NCBI GenBank assembly: GCA_040007395.1
Contig: JBDTVG010000258.1
Location: forward strand, 1 to 17,495
Direction: 5' to 3'
Length of the DNA stretch: 17,495 nucleotides
Origin: DATGFK01 sp040007395
Lineage (GTDB): Bacteria > Chloroflexota > Anaerolineae > Aggregatilineales > UBA2796
Part shown: piece by piece, positions 6,844 to 14,642 of the stretch
Layout of the letters: every line of letters begins with the position of its first letter
How positions within the stretch are numbered: position 1 is the first letter of the stretch
Made by a program: the position numbers and the translations under genes
The notes under the pieces: generated by a model
Database searches by the model: none
Told to the model about the DNA's origin: nothing
Seen by the model: the letters and a program-made list of their open reading frames with translations, nothing else

Positions 6844-7905
6844 TTATGACGAGCGATAGGCACAGTCTACAGGCGACTCTGCCGGGATCGGTTGACCCAT
6901 AAACTGGTGGGCGTACAGCACCGCCAATAGATAGGTAAACTTTTTCGCTCCCGGTTCATTCAGATGATCGCGATCCAGAAACGATTTATCACCGAGCCAT
7001 GCAATACAAGAGTCGGTGTTGAAATCCCAGAAAGCCGCTTTGCCTTTACCCAAGCTCTCGAGAATCATTGTACGAAACTGCGCTAGTTCGGTCGTGGGGA
7101 TTACCTGATAGAGCGTTCTGTGCAACGGCATATTGACCACAATGCATGGTGTATTACTTTGCTGACATGCCGTTGCAATCTCAGTAAGCGCGGCCTGATA
7201 CGGTGCTTCGATCTTCAATGGCGTAAAGTCATTGGGAATAGGCATCGACAACGTAGCATCTTGTACATCCCATGCCGAAGCGTGACCTCGATCATCAAGC
7301 ACATTGTAGTAACCTACCCCATATTCTATCGGTCTTGCGCCTGTCAACAGGTCGTGGATGTTGTTGTGATAACGTGCCAAGGCCGAATGTTGCAGTAACC
7401 ACAAGCCTAACGTTTTTCGCAGTCCCGGCTCAAACTGCATGATATAGCCTAGCGGCGACCGCTGATAGGATGCCAGCGTGATACGTGCCGCATAGGCCCG
7501 CATTTCAGTTGTATAAAAGATCGCAGATGCCCCTTTAGGAATGAAGATATTCTGAACCAAATCGCGGGCAATATCGCTTGTTTGGCCTGTTACACCTACA
7601 TCTACCGAAACCACCGACTTTCCAGTGAGCGTGGCGATGCTGCTGTCGAAAACGTGAGGCGATACTCCATGAAACACCATCGAACTGCCCGTAAAGACAA
7701 TTGGCTTTTGCCCTGCATCGGTCATTTGCCAGAAGCGATCCAGCCCATAGAAGCTGGGGAGATCGAGCAAAATATAGGGTGGTTCTGGGTAAAAGCGGCG
7801 AGCGAGAAGCCCCACAATCGGGTCGCAGACAACCAACACAATCGCCAGACACAATAGTGTCAATAATAAACGCCACACGGTCACTGGTCGGTTAGAACCT
7901 GACAT
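6844..7905 (-). CDS. SGNH-type acyl-transfer partner protein, first copy (AlgJ/DltD-like)
   Basis: This 353-residue protein is the closer neighbour of the MBOAT gene. It has an N-terminal transmembrane anchor (about residues 11-33), then LDLPSFYGLDRFWQMTD and the SGNH nucleophile block FTGSSM (S75), and ends with the Asp/His block DRDH (D311, H314). All catalytic positions visible in its paralogue are kept. The start chosen is the ATG at 7905, which overlaps the MBOAT gene by 14 bp and aligns exactly with the start of the paralogue. The open frame reaches back to a TTG at 7965, but that would add 20 residues absent from the paralogue. The likely role is to accept or transfer acyl groups at the outer face of the membrane. 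The acyl donor and the glycan are unknown. Confidence 0.82.
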   Translation of the reverse strand: MSGSNRPVTVWRLLLTLLCLAIVLVVCDPIVGLLARRFYPEPPYILLDLPSFYGLDRFWQMTDAGQKPIVFTGSSMVFHGVSPHVFDSSIATLTGKSVVSVDVGVTGQTSDIARDLVQNIFIPKGASAIFYTTEMRAYAARITLASYQRSPLGYIMQFEPGLRKTLGLWLLQHSALARYHNNIHDLLTGARPIEYGVGYYNVLDDRGHASAWDVQDATLSMPIPNDFTPLKIEAPYQAALTEIATACQQSNTPCIVVNMPLHRTLYQVIPTTELAQFRTMILESLGKGKAAFWDFNTDSCIAWLGDKSFLDRDHLNEPGAKKFTYLLAVLYAHQFMGQPIPAESPVDCAYRSS

Positions 7906-9313
7906 AAACAAAGGCTTCGCTGGAACTGCTGCCCAGAATAAATAGTGCAACCACCAACACGGCAAGCAGCGCTACGCGCCATATCAGATGTAGATCCCAG
8001 AAAGCCGTCACTCGTACTGCTCTTGCCAACAATACATCGAATAAGATCAATACGATAAGCGGGGTTGCCACGCTTCGCAGCCACAGACTATCGAGTGCGT
8101 AATTCGGCGCGAGTAACTTCTGAAAGAACAACAGCGCATCCTGTACAGTCGGTGCGCGGAAAAATACCCACGCGATAGCGACAAGGCATTGTGTCACCAG
8201 AATATTGAAGACTACGGTTATGCGATGCTGCCAACGTCCGGGCGATGCGGTGGGCGGGCGAGCTAGCAGCCGTTCCCAGATTAGGTACACGCCATGCAGC
8301 AAGCCCCACACGGAAAAGGTCAAGCTGCTGCCATGCCACAACCCTGTTACCAACATGGTGATTAGTAGGCCAGCCGCGTTTATCGCGAGTGCAAATCGGC
8401 GGCCTAGCCGTTTGAGTAAAAATCGGGTCAACGGGTAGAACAGATAGTCACGAAACCACGTCGAAAGGCTAATATGCCAGCGCGTCCAGAACTCAGTGAT
8501 GCTCTGCGAAAAATACGGCTGGCGAAAGTTCTCCATCGCCGGGAGGCCAAACCACGTGCTGAACCCAATCGCTAACGCGCTGTATCCTGCAAAGTCAGCA
8601 TATAGCCGGATGCTAAACCAGATGATTGCGGCTAGTGCATCAAGCGGCATAAGCTGGCTAATGTTGCTAAAGGTTCGTTCGGTCATCGGAGCCAGCGGAT
8701 CGGCAATCGCGATTTTGTAAAACAAGCCAACGAAAATATACGTCAGACCCGTCACAAACTGCGCTTGATCAAGGCGGCGCGTTACCTGTAAACGCGGTAG
8801 AAAATGGGTAGCACGCTCGATGGGGCCAGCGGCGATTTGTGGGAAGAATGCCACATAGAGCGCGACATCAATCCACGATGCAGTGGGAGCCAACCGCCCG
8901 CTATACACATCGAATAAGTAGGATAGCAGCCGGAAAATATAAAATGACAATCCCAACGGTAACAAGATATTGAGTGCGTAAGGCTGTGCTGTTGTTCCAG
9001 CGCCATTCAACGCGGCAGAAATAGACGCTGTGAAAAACCCGGCGTACTTAAAAAATACGAGTACCCCTAGATCAAAGAGGATACCGGCATAGAAAAACAA
9101 ACGGCGGTAGCGCATCGTTGGAGCCAGATTGCGCCCCGCCACAAAAGTTAGGGTGGTTGCCGCAATGAGCAGGAGAAGAAACTGCCAATCGAAGTAAACG
9201 TAGAGCAGATAGCTAGCAGCGAGCAGGATCGCGTTTTGCAACCGTCCGCGTGTGGTGTTATGGAGCAGCAGTACTGCCAGCGCAAAGATCCAGAATCCCA
9301 GCGATGTAAACAT
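7892..9313 (-). CDS. MBOAT-family O-acyltransferase (AlgI/DltB-like)
   Basis: This 473-residue polytopic protein is a membrane-bound O-acyltransferase. The family motifs appear in order: PQIAAGPIERATHFLPRL (158-175), DFAGYSALAIG (240-250), EFWTRWHISLSTWFRDY (274-290), TGLWHG with His327, and GLLHGVYL with the near-invariant His340. AlgI and DltB members carry an acyl group across the membrane for addition to a polysaccharide or teichoic acid, assisted by an SGNH protein such as the two encoded directly downstream. It is the first gene of the operon. The ATG at 9313 has no clear Shine-Dalgarno sequence, and the best promoter match gives a leader of only about 13 bases. The acyl group and target polymer cannot be told from sequence. 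Confidence 0.93.
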   Translation of the reverse strand: MFTSLGFWIFALAVLLLHNTTRGRLQNAILLAASYLLYVYFDWQFLLLLIAATTLTFVAGRNLAPTMRYRRLFFYAGILFDLGVLVFFKYAGFFTASISAALNGAGTTAQPYALNILLPLGLSFYIFRLLSYLFDVYSGRLAPTASWIDVALYVAFFPQIAAGPIERATHFLPRLQVTRRLDQAQFVTGLTYIFVGLFYKIAIADPLAPMTERTFSNISQLMPLDALAAIIWFSIRLYADFAGYSALAIGFSTWFGLPAMENFRQPYFSQSITEFWTRWHISLSTWFRDYLFYPLTRFLLKRLGRRFALAINAAGLLITMLVTGLWHGSSLTFSVWGLLHGVYLIWERLLARPPTASPGRWQHRITVVFNILVTQCLVAIAWVFFRAPTVQDALLFFQKLLAPNYALDSLWLRSVATPLIVLILFDVLLARAVRVTAFWDLHLIWRVALLAVLVVALFILGSSSSEAFVYVRF

Positions 9314-9332
9314 AAATCACGACAAGTTAGAA

Positions 9333-9362
9333 ATGATATGTTAAAGAATGTACAGAAGTTAA
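9333..9362 (-). promoter_or_regulatory. Weak promoter candidate for the MBOAT operon
   Basis: On the minus strand TTAACT (plus 9357-9362), an 18-bp spacer and TATCAT (plus 9333-9338) form a moderate sigma70-like match. Transcription would begin near 9326, leaving a very short leader, consistent with the missing ribosome binding site. Confidence 0.3.
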
Positions 9363-9549
9363 AACGGACCATCGGGCGTACTATGACATCTATTCTCGCA
9401 CAGGATAGTCGATAAGGGAAAAGCTAAAGCGCGGTAATCAGCAGCCATTGGCAGCAGCAGGGCTTTTAACGCGAAGACTACCGCGTAGCATTTACCTTAC
9501 ACAAACCTTAAGGGCGTTTTCAGTTTGCCCGACTTGCGCCTGTTATGGC

Positions 9550-9578
9550 TTGCATGTTACAGTATTCTCCAATAGAAT
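9550..9578 (+). promoter_or_regulatory. Promoter candidate of the response-regulator gene
   Basis: TTGCAT (9550-9555), a 17-bp spacer and TAGAAT (9573-9578) form a fair sigma70-type promoter. The predicted start near 9585 lies between or on two GTTTGTAC direct repeats spaced 18 bp apart, a layout suited to regulation by a dimeric DNA-binding protein. Confidence 0.5.
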
Positions 9579-9628
9579 GTTTGTTTGTACCCACAACTTG
9601 GTTTGTACAAGTACCACCGGGAGTATAG

Positions 9629-10315
9629 ATGGCAGAAAAGATACTGGTCATTGACGACGAAGAAACCACCGTACACCTTATCAGCATTCTGCTTGAGCGG
9701 CGCGGCTATGAGGTTATCAAATCCTTTCGGGCTGAGGATGGGTTGCGGAAAGCCTATCGCAGTCATCCCGATCTCGTTCTGTTGGACATTATGATGCCCG
9801 ATATGGACGGTTGGGAAGTTTGCCGCCGCTTACGTGAGCTTTCCGACGTGCCGATTGTTTTCCTGACTGCCCGGAGCGAAATCCGCGACGTGGTGCGGGG
9901 CTTGGAAATGGGTGCAGACGATTATGTAGTTAAGCCTTATGATAATGACGAACTCGTGGCGCGTGTCCGGGCGCATCTGCGGCGCTCACCAACCCCCGCT
10001 GTTTCTGAGGAACTGGTCTTTAATGGTGGCGACTTTCGCGTCAACTTTCTCAACCGTGAGGTGAAAGTACGCAGCAAGACTGTTCACCTGACCCCCAAAG
10101 AATTTAATCTGTTGGGCGTTCTGGTTCGCAACGCCGGACGGGTGATCACCCGAACCGATCTGGTCAAGGAAGCGTGGGGGCCAGAATACGGCGATGCGAT
10201 TGACAGCCTTAAGCTGTATATTCACTACTTGCGCCAAAAAGTCGAAAATGACCCACAGCGCCCTGAATACATTCTGACTTCGCGGGGCGTGGGCTATCGT
10301 TTCGCCAGCCGCTAG
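9629..10315 (+). CDS. OmpR/PhoB-family response regulator
   Basis: This 228-residue protein has a receiver domain (about residues 3-118) and an OmpR-type winged-helix DNA-binding domain (about 130-226). Receiver residues are intact: acidic pocket D9-D10, phospho-acceptor D53 in LLDIMMPDMDGWE, T80, and K102 in VVKPYD. The output domain shows HLTPKEFNLLGVLVRNAGRV and the closing YILTSRGVGYRF. It should bind DNA when phosphorylated by a sensor kinase. No kinase gene lies next to it, so its partner is elsewhere. The ATG at 9629 follows a GGGAG ribosome binding site. The WD40 protein gene lies 241 bp downstream on the same strand and may be a target, but nothing shows this directly. Confidence 0.95.
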   Translation: MAEKILVIDDEETTVHLISILLERRGYEVIKSFRAEDGLRKAYRSHPDLVLLDIMMPDMDGWEVCRRLRELSDVPIVFLTARSEIRDVVRGLEMGADDYVVKPYDNDELVARVRAHLRRSPTPAVSEELVFNGGDFRVNFLNREVKVRSKTVHLTPKEFNLLGVLVRNAGRVITRTDLVKEAWGPEYGDAIDSLKLYIHYLRQKVENDPQRPEYILTSRGVGYRFASR

Positions 10316-10354
10316 CTCCCTTAATGCGACGTATTGAATAAATAACAAAAATCA

Positions 10355-10378
10355 AGGGCAACCAACCAGAGTTGCCCT
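10355..10378 (+). terminator. Perfect hairpin after the response-regulator gene
   Basis: AGGGCAAC and GTTGCCCT form a perfect 8-bp stem around an 8-base loop, 40 bp past the stop codon. No T-run follows on the plus strand. A T-rich stretch follows it on the minus strand instead, so it could act better in that direction or simply protect the mRNA end. Confidence 0.5.
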
Positions 10379-10480
10379 ACAGCTTAATTCATAATAGATG
10401 GCCTCTGTGTTGTCTCAGCCACACGCGAATATACCCTCCACCGCTTATCGCCCTTTAAGCTAGCGAACGGCATAAAGCTG

Positions 10481-10493
10481 TATACTCTATAAC
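10481..10493 (+). promoter_or_regulatory. Possible -10 elements upstream of the WD40 gene
   Basis: TATACT (10481-10486) and TATAAC (10488-10493) are -10-like boxes about 65-75 bp before the start codon. No convincing -35 box lies at the right spacing, so this is only a hint. The rest of the 10379-10556 gap shows nothing else clear. Confidence 0.25.
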
Positions 10494-10556
10494 TACCTGA
10501 TTTACCCGAACATTCAGTGCCTTCGCGCTTGTTGTTCGTAGTTGTGTAGAGGCTTT

Positions 10557-13355
10557 ATGTCCAAAAATCCCCTGATCGCTTCGCGTATCATGGTCGCCGG
10601 TTTAGTGATCTTGTTGATCCTGACGCTTGCTCTGACACTGCTGGTCTACAATCAATATCAGACTGCCCAGACCAACGGGCAAACTGCTATCGCGCTGGCA
10701 AGTACCGCGACCCTCCTTGAAGGTAATCGGCTGGTAGACGCGGCCTCTGCGACTCAGGTTTACCATCAATCGGTCAACAATGCCGCAACGGCGACCAATG
10801 CACAAGGCTTGGCGCTCAACAACGCGGCGAGTGCCACGATTGCACAGGGTCAGGCGGCGAATAATGCCGCTACCGCTACTGCTGCCCAAGTTACCGCCAT
10901 CAGCAATGCTTCAACCGCTACTCAGGTTCACTTTGAAGCGCTCAATAACGCGGCAACGGCGACCAACGCACAGGGTTTGGCGCTCAATAACGCGGCAAGT
11001 GCGACGATTGCACAGGGTCAGGCGGCGAACAATGCTGCTACCGCCACCGCCGCCCAAATTACCGCCATGAACAATGCAGCCACCGCGAGTCAGGTATACG
11101 TTCAGGGGTTGAACAGTGCCGCCACTGCGACTAACGCTCAAGGCTTGGCGAGCAATAACGCAACTATGGCGGCGATAGCACAAGGACAGACCAAACTCAA
11201 TCAAGCGCGTGTCGAAAGTTTGCGTCTTGTTTCCGCCGCTGAAAATCTGCTGCAAGGGCATCGCGGCAACGTCGAAACTGCTGCGCTGTTGGCTCTGCGT
11301 GCCATGAAAGCCGATGATTCTTCACAGGCCAGTGCCGTGTTACTCAGAGCTATCGACGAAACTTATACCTCGCGAGTGCTGATCGGGCATCGCGGCGCAG
11401 TTTTCAGTGTCGCCGCGTCACCAGACGGCAAAAGTTTTGTGACAGGCGGGTTCGATAGAAATGTGTTGCTCTGGCAAGGATCACAAGGATCAAACACAAA
11501 GCCACAGCGCCTCGGCAGTGGTTTGAGCGCGACTACTCACAATGCACCTGTCTACAATGTAACTTACTCGGCAGACGGCAACTATATCGTGACGGGCAGC
11601 GCCGATACAACCGCTATCATCTGGGATGCACACACGGGCGCGAAACTGCATACCCTCGGCAGAACCTTTGAGGGCGGCGGACATCAGGATGCGGTCATCT
11701 CGGTAGCGATTTCCGCCGATGATAAGTATGTGCTGACGGGCAGTAGTGATCGAACAGGGCAGCTTTGGAATCTGGAAACGGGCGAGCAAATACGCACCTT
11801 CTCTGGTCACAACAGCCCCGTGTGGAGTGTCGCGATTTCGCCCGATAGCAAATTTATCCTGACAGGCAGTCTGGATGCGACTGCCCGCCTATGGAATCTG
11901 GAAACGGGCGAGCAAATACGCCAATTCAGCACCGACAAGGCGTTCATCACCAGCGTAGCTTTTTCACCAGACGGCAATTCGGTGCTGATGGGCAGTTATG
12001 ACAATTCGGCATGGCTGTGGGACACTGAGTCGGGCAAGCTGATCCAGAAGTTTACCGGACACATCAACTCCATACTGTCTGTGGCGTTTTCCAAAGATGG
12101 CAAAACTATCCTGACAGGCAGTGCTGACAAAACGGCGCGGCTGTGGGATGTGGCGACTGGCAATGAACTACGGGTGCTGTCCGGTCACATGGATTTTGTA
12201 TCGAGTGTAGCGTTCCTGCCCGATGGCAAATCGGCGATCACAAGCGATCTGGACGGTACAGCACGGATATGGGATTTGCAACCTGCCGATGCACTCCGCG
12301 TTTTCACAGGGCATACGGACGACGCGACCAGCGCGAACTTTTCACCGGACGGCAAAATGATTGTGAGCAGTAGTGCCGATAAAACGGCGCGCTTGTGGGA
12401 CACTGCCACTGGGTCAGAGATTCGCAAATTTACTGGGCATTCGGACATAGTTTTTACATCGGCTTTTTCGCGGGATGGCAAAACCGTCCTGACGGCAGGC
12501 TATGACGGCACAGCCCAGTTGTGGGACATTCGCACGGGCAAAAGTCTACAAAAGTTTTCCGCTGGCAAAGATCCCATTTTCAGTGTGGCGCTTTCGGGGG
12601 ATGGCAAATATGCCCTTACTGGCGGCGTAGATAGAATCGCGCACTTGTGGGACACAGCGACAGGTAAGCAGATTCACGCCTTCAGGGGCGAGTTTCGGGC
12701 GATCTGGAGTGTCGCGTTTTCGCCGGATGGTCAGACGATTCTCACGGGTGGCCCTGATGGGCTGGCCTGGTTATGGAACGCGGGCAGCGGTCAGGTAATC
12801 CGACGATTCGAGGGGCACACCGATGCAATCTGGAATGTCGCGTTTTCGCCGGACGGTCAGACTATTCTGACGGGCAGTGTCGATCACACGGCGCGGCTCT
12901 GGGATATCCGAACCGGCAAGCAGATCCGTGAGTTCAGCGGTCATCTAGGGGATGTTACGGCGGTAGCTTTTTCGCCGGACGGTAACTATATCGCGACCAG
13001 CAGTGTTGACCGCACCGTGCGGCTGTGGAATATTGCCACTGGTCAACAGATTCGCGTCTTTTACGGTCACAAGGATTTTATCTATACGGTAGTCTTTTCG
13101 CCGGATGGCAAATATCTGCTATCGGCAAGTTCCGATAGCACCTTGCGCTTGTGGAACACCGATTATCTCGATCCGGTCAAGCTGGCGTGCAGCCGCCTTA
13201 CCCGTGACCTGACCGCCGAGGAACGCCTACAGTACAACATTACCGACACAACGCCGACTTGTCCCGGCTTCGCCAGTATCCCCACTCCGGCTCCGACTCC
13301 GTTTCCTATCGATCCGGGAATGCCCGCCGCCATGCTACCGACCACGCTACCCTGA
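10557..13355 (+). CDS. Membrane-anchored WD40 protein with a 14-residue-repeat stalk
   Basis: This 932-residue protein has four parts. Residues 11-31 form one transmembrane helix. Residues 60-213 are eleven Ala/Asn/Thr-rich units of 14 residues. Residues 214-273 are a helical linker (NLLQGHRGNVETAALLALRAMK) like those before WD40 domains in bacterial STAND proteins. Residues about 274-880 hold 14 WD40 repeats of the SVAFSPDGxxxLTGSxDxTARLWD type, enough for two seven-bladed propellers. The tail has a short Cys-containing helix and a PTPAPTPFP stretch. The ATG at 10557 follows AGAGG and places the helix near the N-terminus, so the propellers most likely lie outside the cytoplasm. The frame is open back to a TTG at 10542. 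No enzymatic domain is seen; a scaffold or sensor role is inferred. Confidence 0.9.
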   Translation: MSKNPLIASRIMVAGLVILLILTLALTLLVYNQYQTAQTNGQTAIALASTATLLEGNRLVDAASATQVYHQSVNNAATATNAQGLALNNAASATIAQGQAANNAATATAAQVTAISNASTATQVHFEALNNAATATNAQGLALNNAASATIAQGQAANNAATATAAQITAMNNAATASQVYVQGLNSAATATNAQGLASNNATMAAIAQGQTKLNQARVESLRLVSAAENLLQGHRGNVETAALLALRAMKADDSSQASAVLLRAIDETYTSRVLIGHRGAVFSVAASPDGKSFVTGGFDRNVLLWQGSQGSNTKPQRLGSGLSATTHNAPVYNVTYSADGNYIVTGSADTTAIIWDAHTGAKLHTLGRTFEGGGHQDAVISVAISADDKYVLTGSSDRTGQLWNLETGEQIRTFSGHNSPVWSVAISPDSKFILTGSLDATARLWNLETGEQIRQFSTDKAFITSVAFSPDGNSVLMGSYDNSAWLWDTESGKLIQKFTGHINSILSVAFSKDGKTILTGSADKTARLWDVATGNELRVLSGHMDFVSSVAFLPDGKSAITSDLDGTARIWDLQPADALRVFTGHTDDATSANFSPDGKMIVSSSADKTARLWDTATGSEIRKFTGHSDIVFTSAFSRDGKTVLTAGYDGTAQLWDIRTGKSLQKFSAGKDPIFSVALSGDGKYALTGGVDRIAHLWDTATGKQIHAFRGEFRAIWSVAFSPDGQTILTGGPDGLAWLWNAGSGQVIRRFEGHTDAIWNVAFSPDGQTILTGSVDHTARLWDIRTGKQIREFSGHLGDVTAVAFSPDGNYIATSSVDRTVRLWNIATGQQIRVFYGHKDFIYTVVFSPDGKYLLSASSDSTLRLWNTDYLDPVKLACSRLTRDLTAEERLQYNITDTTPTCPGFASIPTPAPTPFPIDPGMPAAMLPTTLP
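10734..11195 (+). repeat. Eleven-unit 42-bp coding repeat with a 168-bp higher-order period
   Basis: The DNA encodes eleven consecutive 14-residue units, such as NNAATATNAQGLAL and NNAASATIAQGQAA. Four successive units form a 56-residue (168-bp) block that is repeated almost exactly at 10776-10943 and 10944-11111, with part of a third block from 11112. The blocks differ mainly at third codon positions, indicating an older duplication kept at protein level. Confidence 0.85.
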
Positions 13356-13367
13356 TAGCTTTCTAGA

Positions 13368-13387
13368 GGGTCAGCCTAACCTGACCC
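13368..13387 (+). terminator. Hairpin terminator after the WD40 gene
   Basis: GGGTCAG and CTGACCC form a perfect 7-bp stem with a 6-base loop, 12 bp past the stop codon. The following GCCGTATTATTTC is only loosely T-rich. Position and stem strength favour a terminator. Confidence 0.55.
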
Positions 13388-13430
13388 GCCGTATTATTTC
13401 ATCGCAAATATGCTCTCTGGAATTTACCTT

Positions 13431-13475
13431 CTGCGCCTTATATCCCGGCATTTTTGTCGGGGATATTAGGCGCAG
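13431..13475. repeat. Large isolated inverted repeat
   Basis: CTGCGCCTTATATCCC (13431-13446) pairs with GGGATATTAGGCGCAG (13460-13475) over 16 positions with one T-T mismatch, around a 13-base loop containing TTTTT. No T-tract follows the stem on either strand. It could be a secondary terminator, a small palindromic repeat or an old mobile-element end. Confidence 0.75.
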
Positions 13476-13688
13476 GGCAAACGTATCAAAATATTCCTGA
13501 GCCTTATAGAGCTATTGTGAACCGTAATGAACTATTCAATCGAACACTTTCCCAGAGTGAAAATGAGATGAGCAAGGTCAGAAAAGGTCTTAGCGGCTCA
13601 TAACGGTTCAAATTAATTTTGATGCGTTTGCCCTAATTTACGGCGATCTTTCCTTACTTTGGTTGCGTCTTGGGGTAGAATCAAAGTG

Positions 13689-13716
13689 TTAGTCGCGGAA
13701 TTGGCGTTCCCACTAA
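13689..13716 (+). other. Left-end hairpin of the IS element
   Basis: TTAGT pairs with ACTAA and GGAA with TTCC, separated by a small internal loop, around a TTGGCG apical loop. Imperfect subterminal palindromes of this sort mark IS200/IS605 left ends. It lies just before the tnpB start. Confidence 0.5.
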
Positions 13717-13736
13717 TGCTCCGACCGGATTAGCCC

Positions 13737-14635
13737 ATGGACAATCATTCTACCGAAATCCGCAAGACCTACAAATATCGACTGTACCGCTGCGACAAGA
13801 AAGATCGCAAGCTGTGGCACAAGATCTTTGTCACGTCGACCATCTGGAACCACTTCATCGCTCTGCAACGCCGCTACTATCGCCTGTCTACCCACGTCTT
13901 GAGGTTGCGACGAACCACTTGCTTTGCCCTGTGGCAAGGACTGCATTCGCAGGCCTGCCAAGACGTATGTCGTCGCGTGGATGATGCCTATCAGCGCTTC
14001 TTTACCAAATTGGCGAAGGGCCGTCCGAAGTTCAGGAAAGCCAAGAAATATCGTTCGTTCACGTTTCCGCAGTCGGGCTACAAGGTGGACGGTCATACCG
14101 TCACGATAGATGCACCAAATACAAATTCGTGAAGCATCACGACATGGGCGGAACGATTAAAACGCTCACTGTCAAGCGCGATGCAGTGGGCAGGCTGTGG
14201 CTGGTGTTCAGTGTCCTTGAGAAAATCGACCTTCCCGAAGCCAGCACGGGTCACAGCGGCGGCTTCGATTTTGGGCTGAAAGATTTTCTGGTAGACAACG
14301 AAGCTAAGCGCTACGAAAGTCCGCAGTTCTACAGCAGGGGCTTCGCAAAACGTGACACTTGAGCAAGGCGCTTGTCGCGTAAGGTGGAAGGCTCGAACGG
14401 CTACCAGCAAGCTCGTCGTGTCTTCGCGAAGCATCAGGCGACCATTGCCAATCGGCGGCATCCCCTCACCCTGCGCGATAGAACTTTGACGTGTGAGTGC
14501 GGCCTGACCATTGGTCGCGATCACCACGCGGCGATCAATATCAAAAGCATCGGGTCATCGATGGGCTACCAGAGCGGGCATAAGCCGAAGGTTCGCCTTC
14601 GCTCCCGTGTTGACGGTACACGCCCCGTCCTTTAG
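13737..14635 (+). pseudogene. tnpB: Broken tnpB (RNA-guided nuclease/accessory transposase OrfB)
   Basis: TnpB is an RNA-guided DNA nuclease of IS605-type elements. The reading frame begins at ATG 13737 (TYKYRLYRCDKKDRKLWHK, a typical N-terminus). It shifts frame near 14105-14111, continues as KFVKHHDMGGTIKTLTVKRD, and hits an in-frame TGA at 14360-14362 before LSRKVEGSN. After IANRR at about 14456 the protein jumps directly to HPLTLRDRTLTCECG. This removes the RuvC-II Glu region and the first zinc Cys pair, roughly 65-80 residues compared with the family. RuvC-I Asp (GGFDFGLKDF) and the final Asp (GRDHHAAINI) remain. With a frameshift, a stop and a deletion it cannot be an active nuclease. 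It may once have been full length, about 380-400 residues. Confidence 0.88.
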
Positions 14636-14642
14636 GGCTGGG
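14586..14642 (+). ncRNA. Right-end hairpins, possible omega-RNA remnant
   Basis: CGAAGG/CCTTCG form a perfect stem with a TTCG loop (14586-14601). CCCCGTCC/GGGCTGGG around TTTA form a second stem (14623-14642) with one mismatch and one G-T pair. The second closely resembles the conserved CCCCGTCC-TTTA hairpin at the 3' ends of many tnpB elements, where the guide (omega) RNA scaffold ends. Expression is unproven. Confidence 0.45.

Larger units (their letters stand above)
9314..9628. other. Intergenic region between the divergent MBOAT operon and response-regulator gene
   Basis: No credible gene is present. It holds a weak minus-strand promoter candidate near 9333-9362, a better plus-strand promoter at 9550-9578, and a direct repeat GTTTGTAC at 9583-9590 and 9601-9608. 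The middle (about 9437-9465) is a CAG-rich stretch without clear structure. Confidence 0.6.
13356..13736. other. Intergenic region between the WD40 gene and the tnpB remnant
   Basis: No gene is supported. The region holds a terminator-like hairpin at 13368-13387, a large isolated hairpin at 13431-13475, and the left-end hairpin of the IS element at 13689-13716. The remainder is AT-richer than the flanking genes. Confidence 0.6.

Noticed and set aside
7906..7965. Extended N-terminus for the first SGNH protein from a TTG at 7965
   Set aside because: The extra 20 residues are read inside the MBOAT gene and are missing from the aligned paralogue. ATG 7905 matches the paralogue start exactly.
10734..11195. 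CRISPR array or noncoding tandem repeat
   Set aside because: The repeats keep the reading frame, vary at third codon positions, have no unique spacers and encode a regular 14-residue unit.
13737..14635. Nuclease-dead TnpB repurposed as a regulator
   Set aside because: A frameshift and an internal stop codon in addition to the lost catalytic region indicate decay, since a repurposed protein would keep an open frame.
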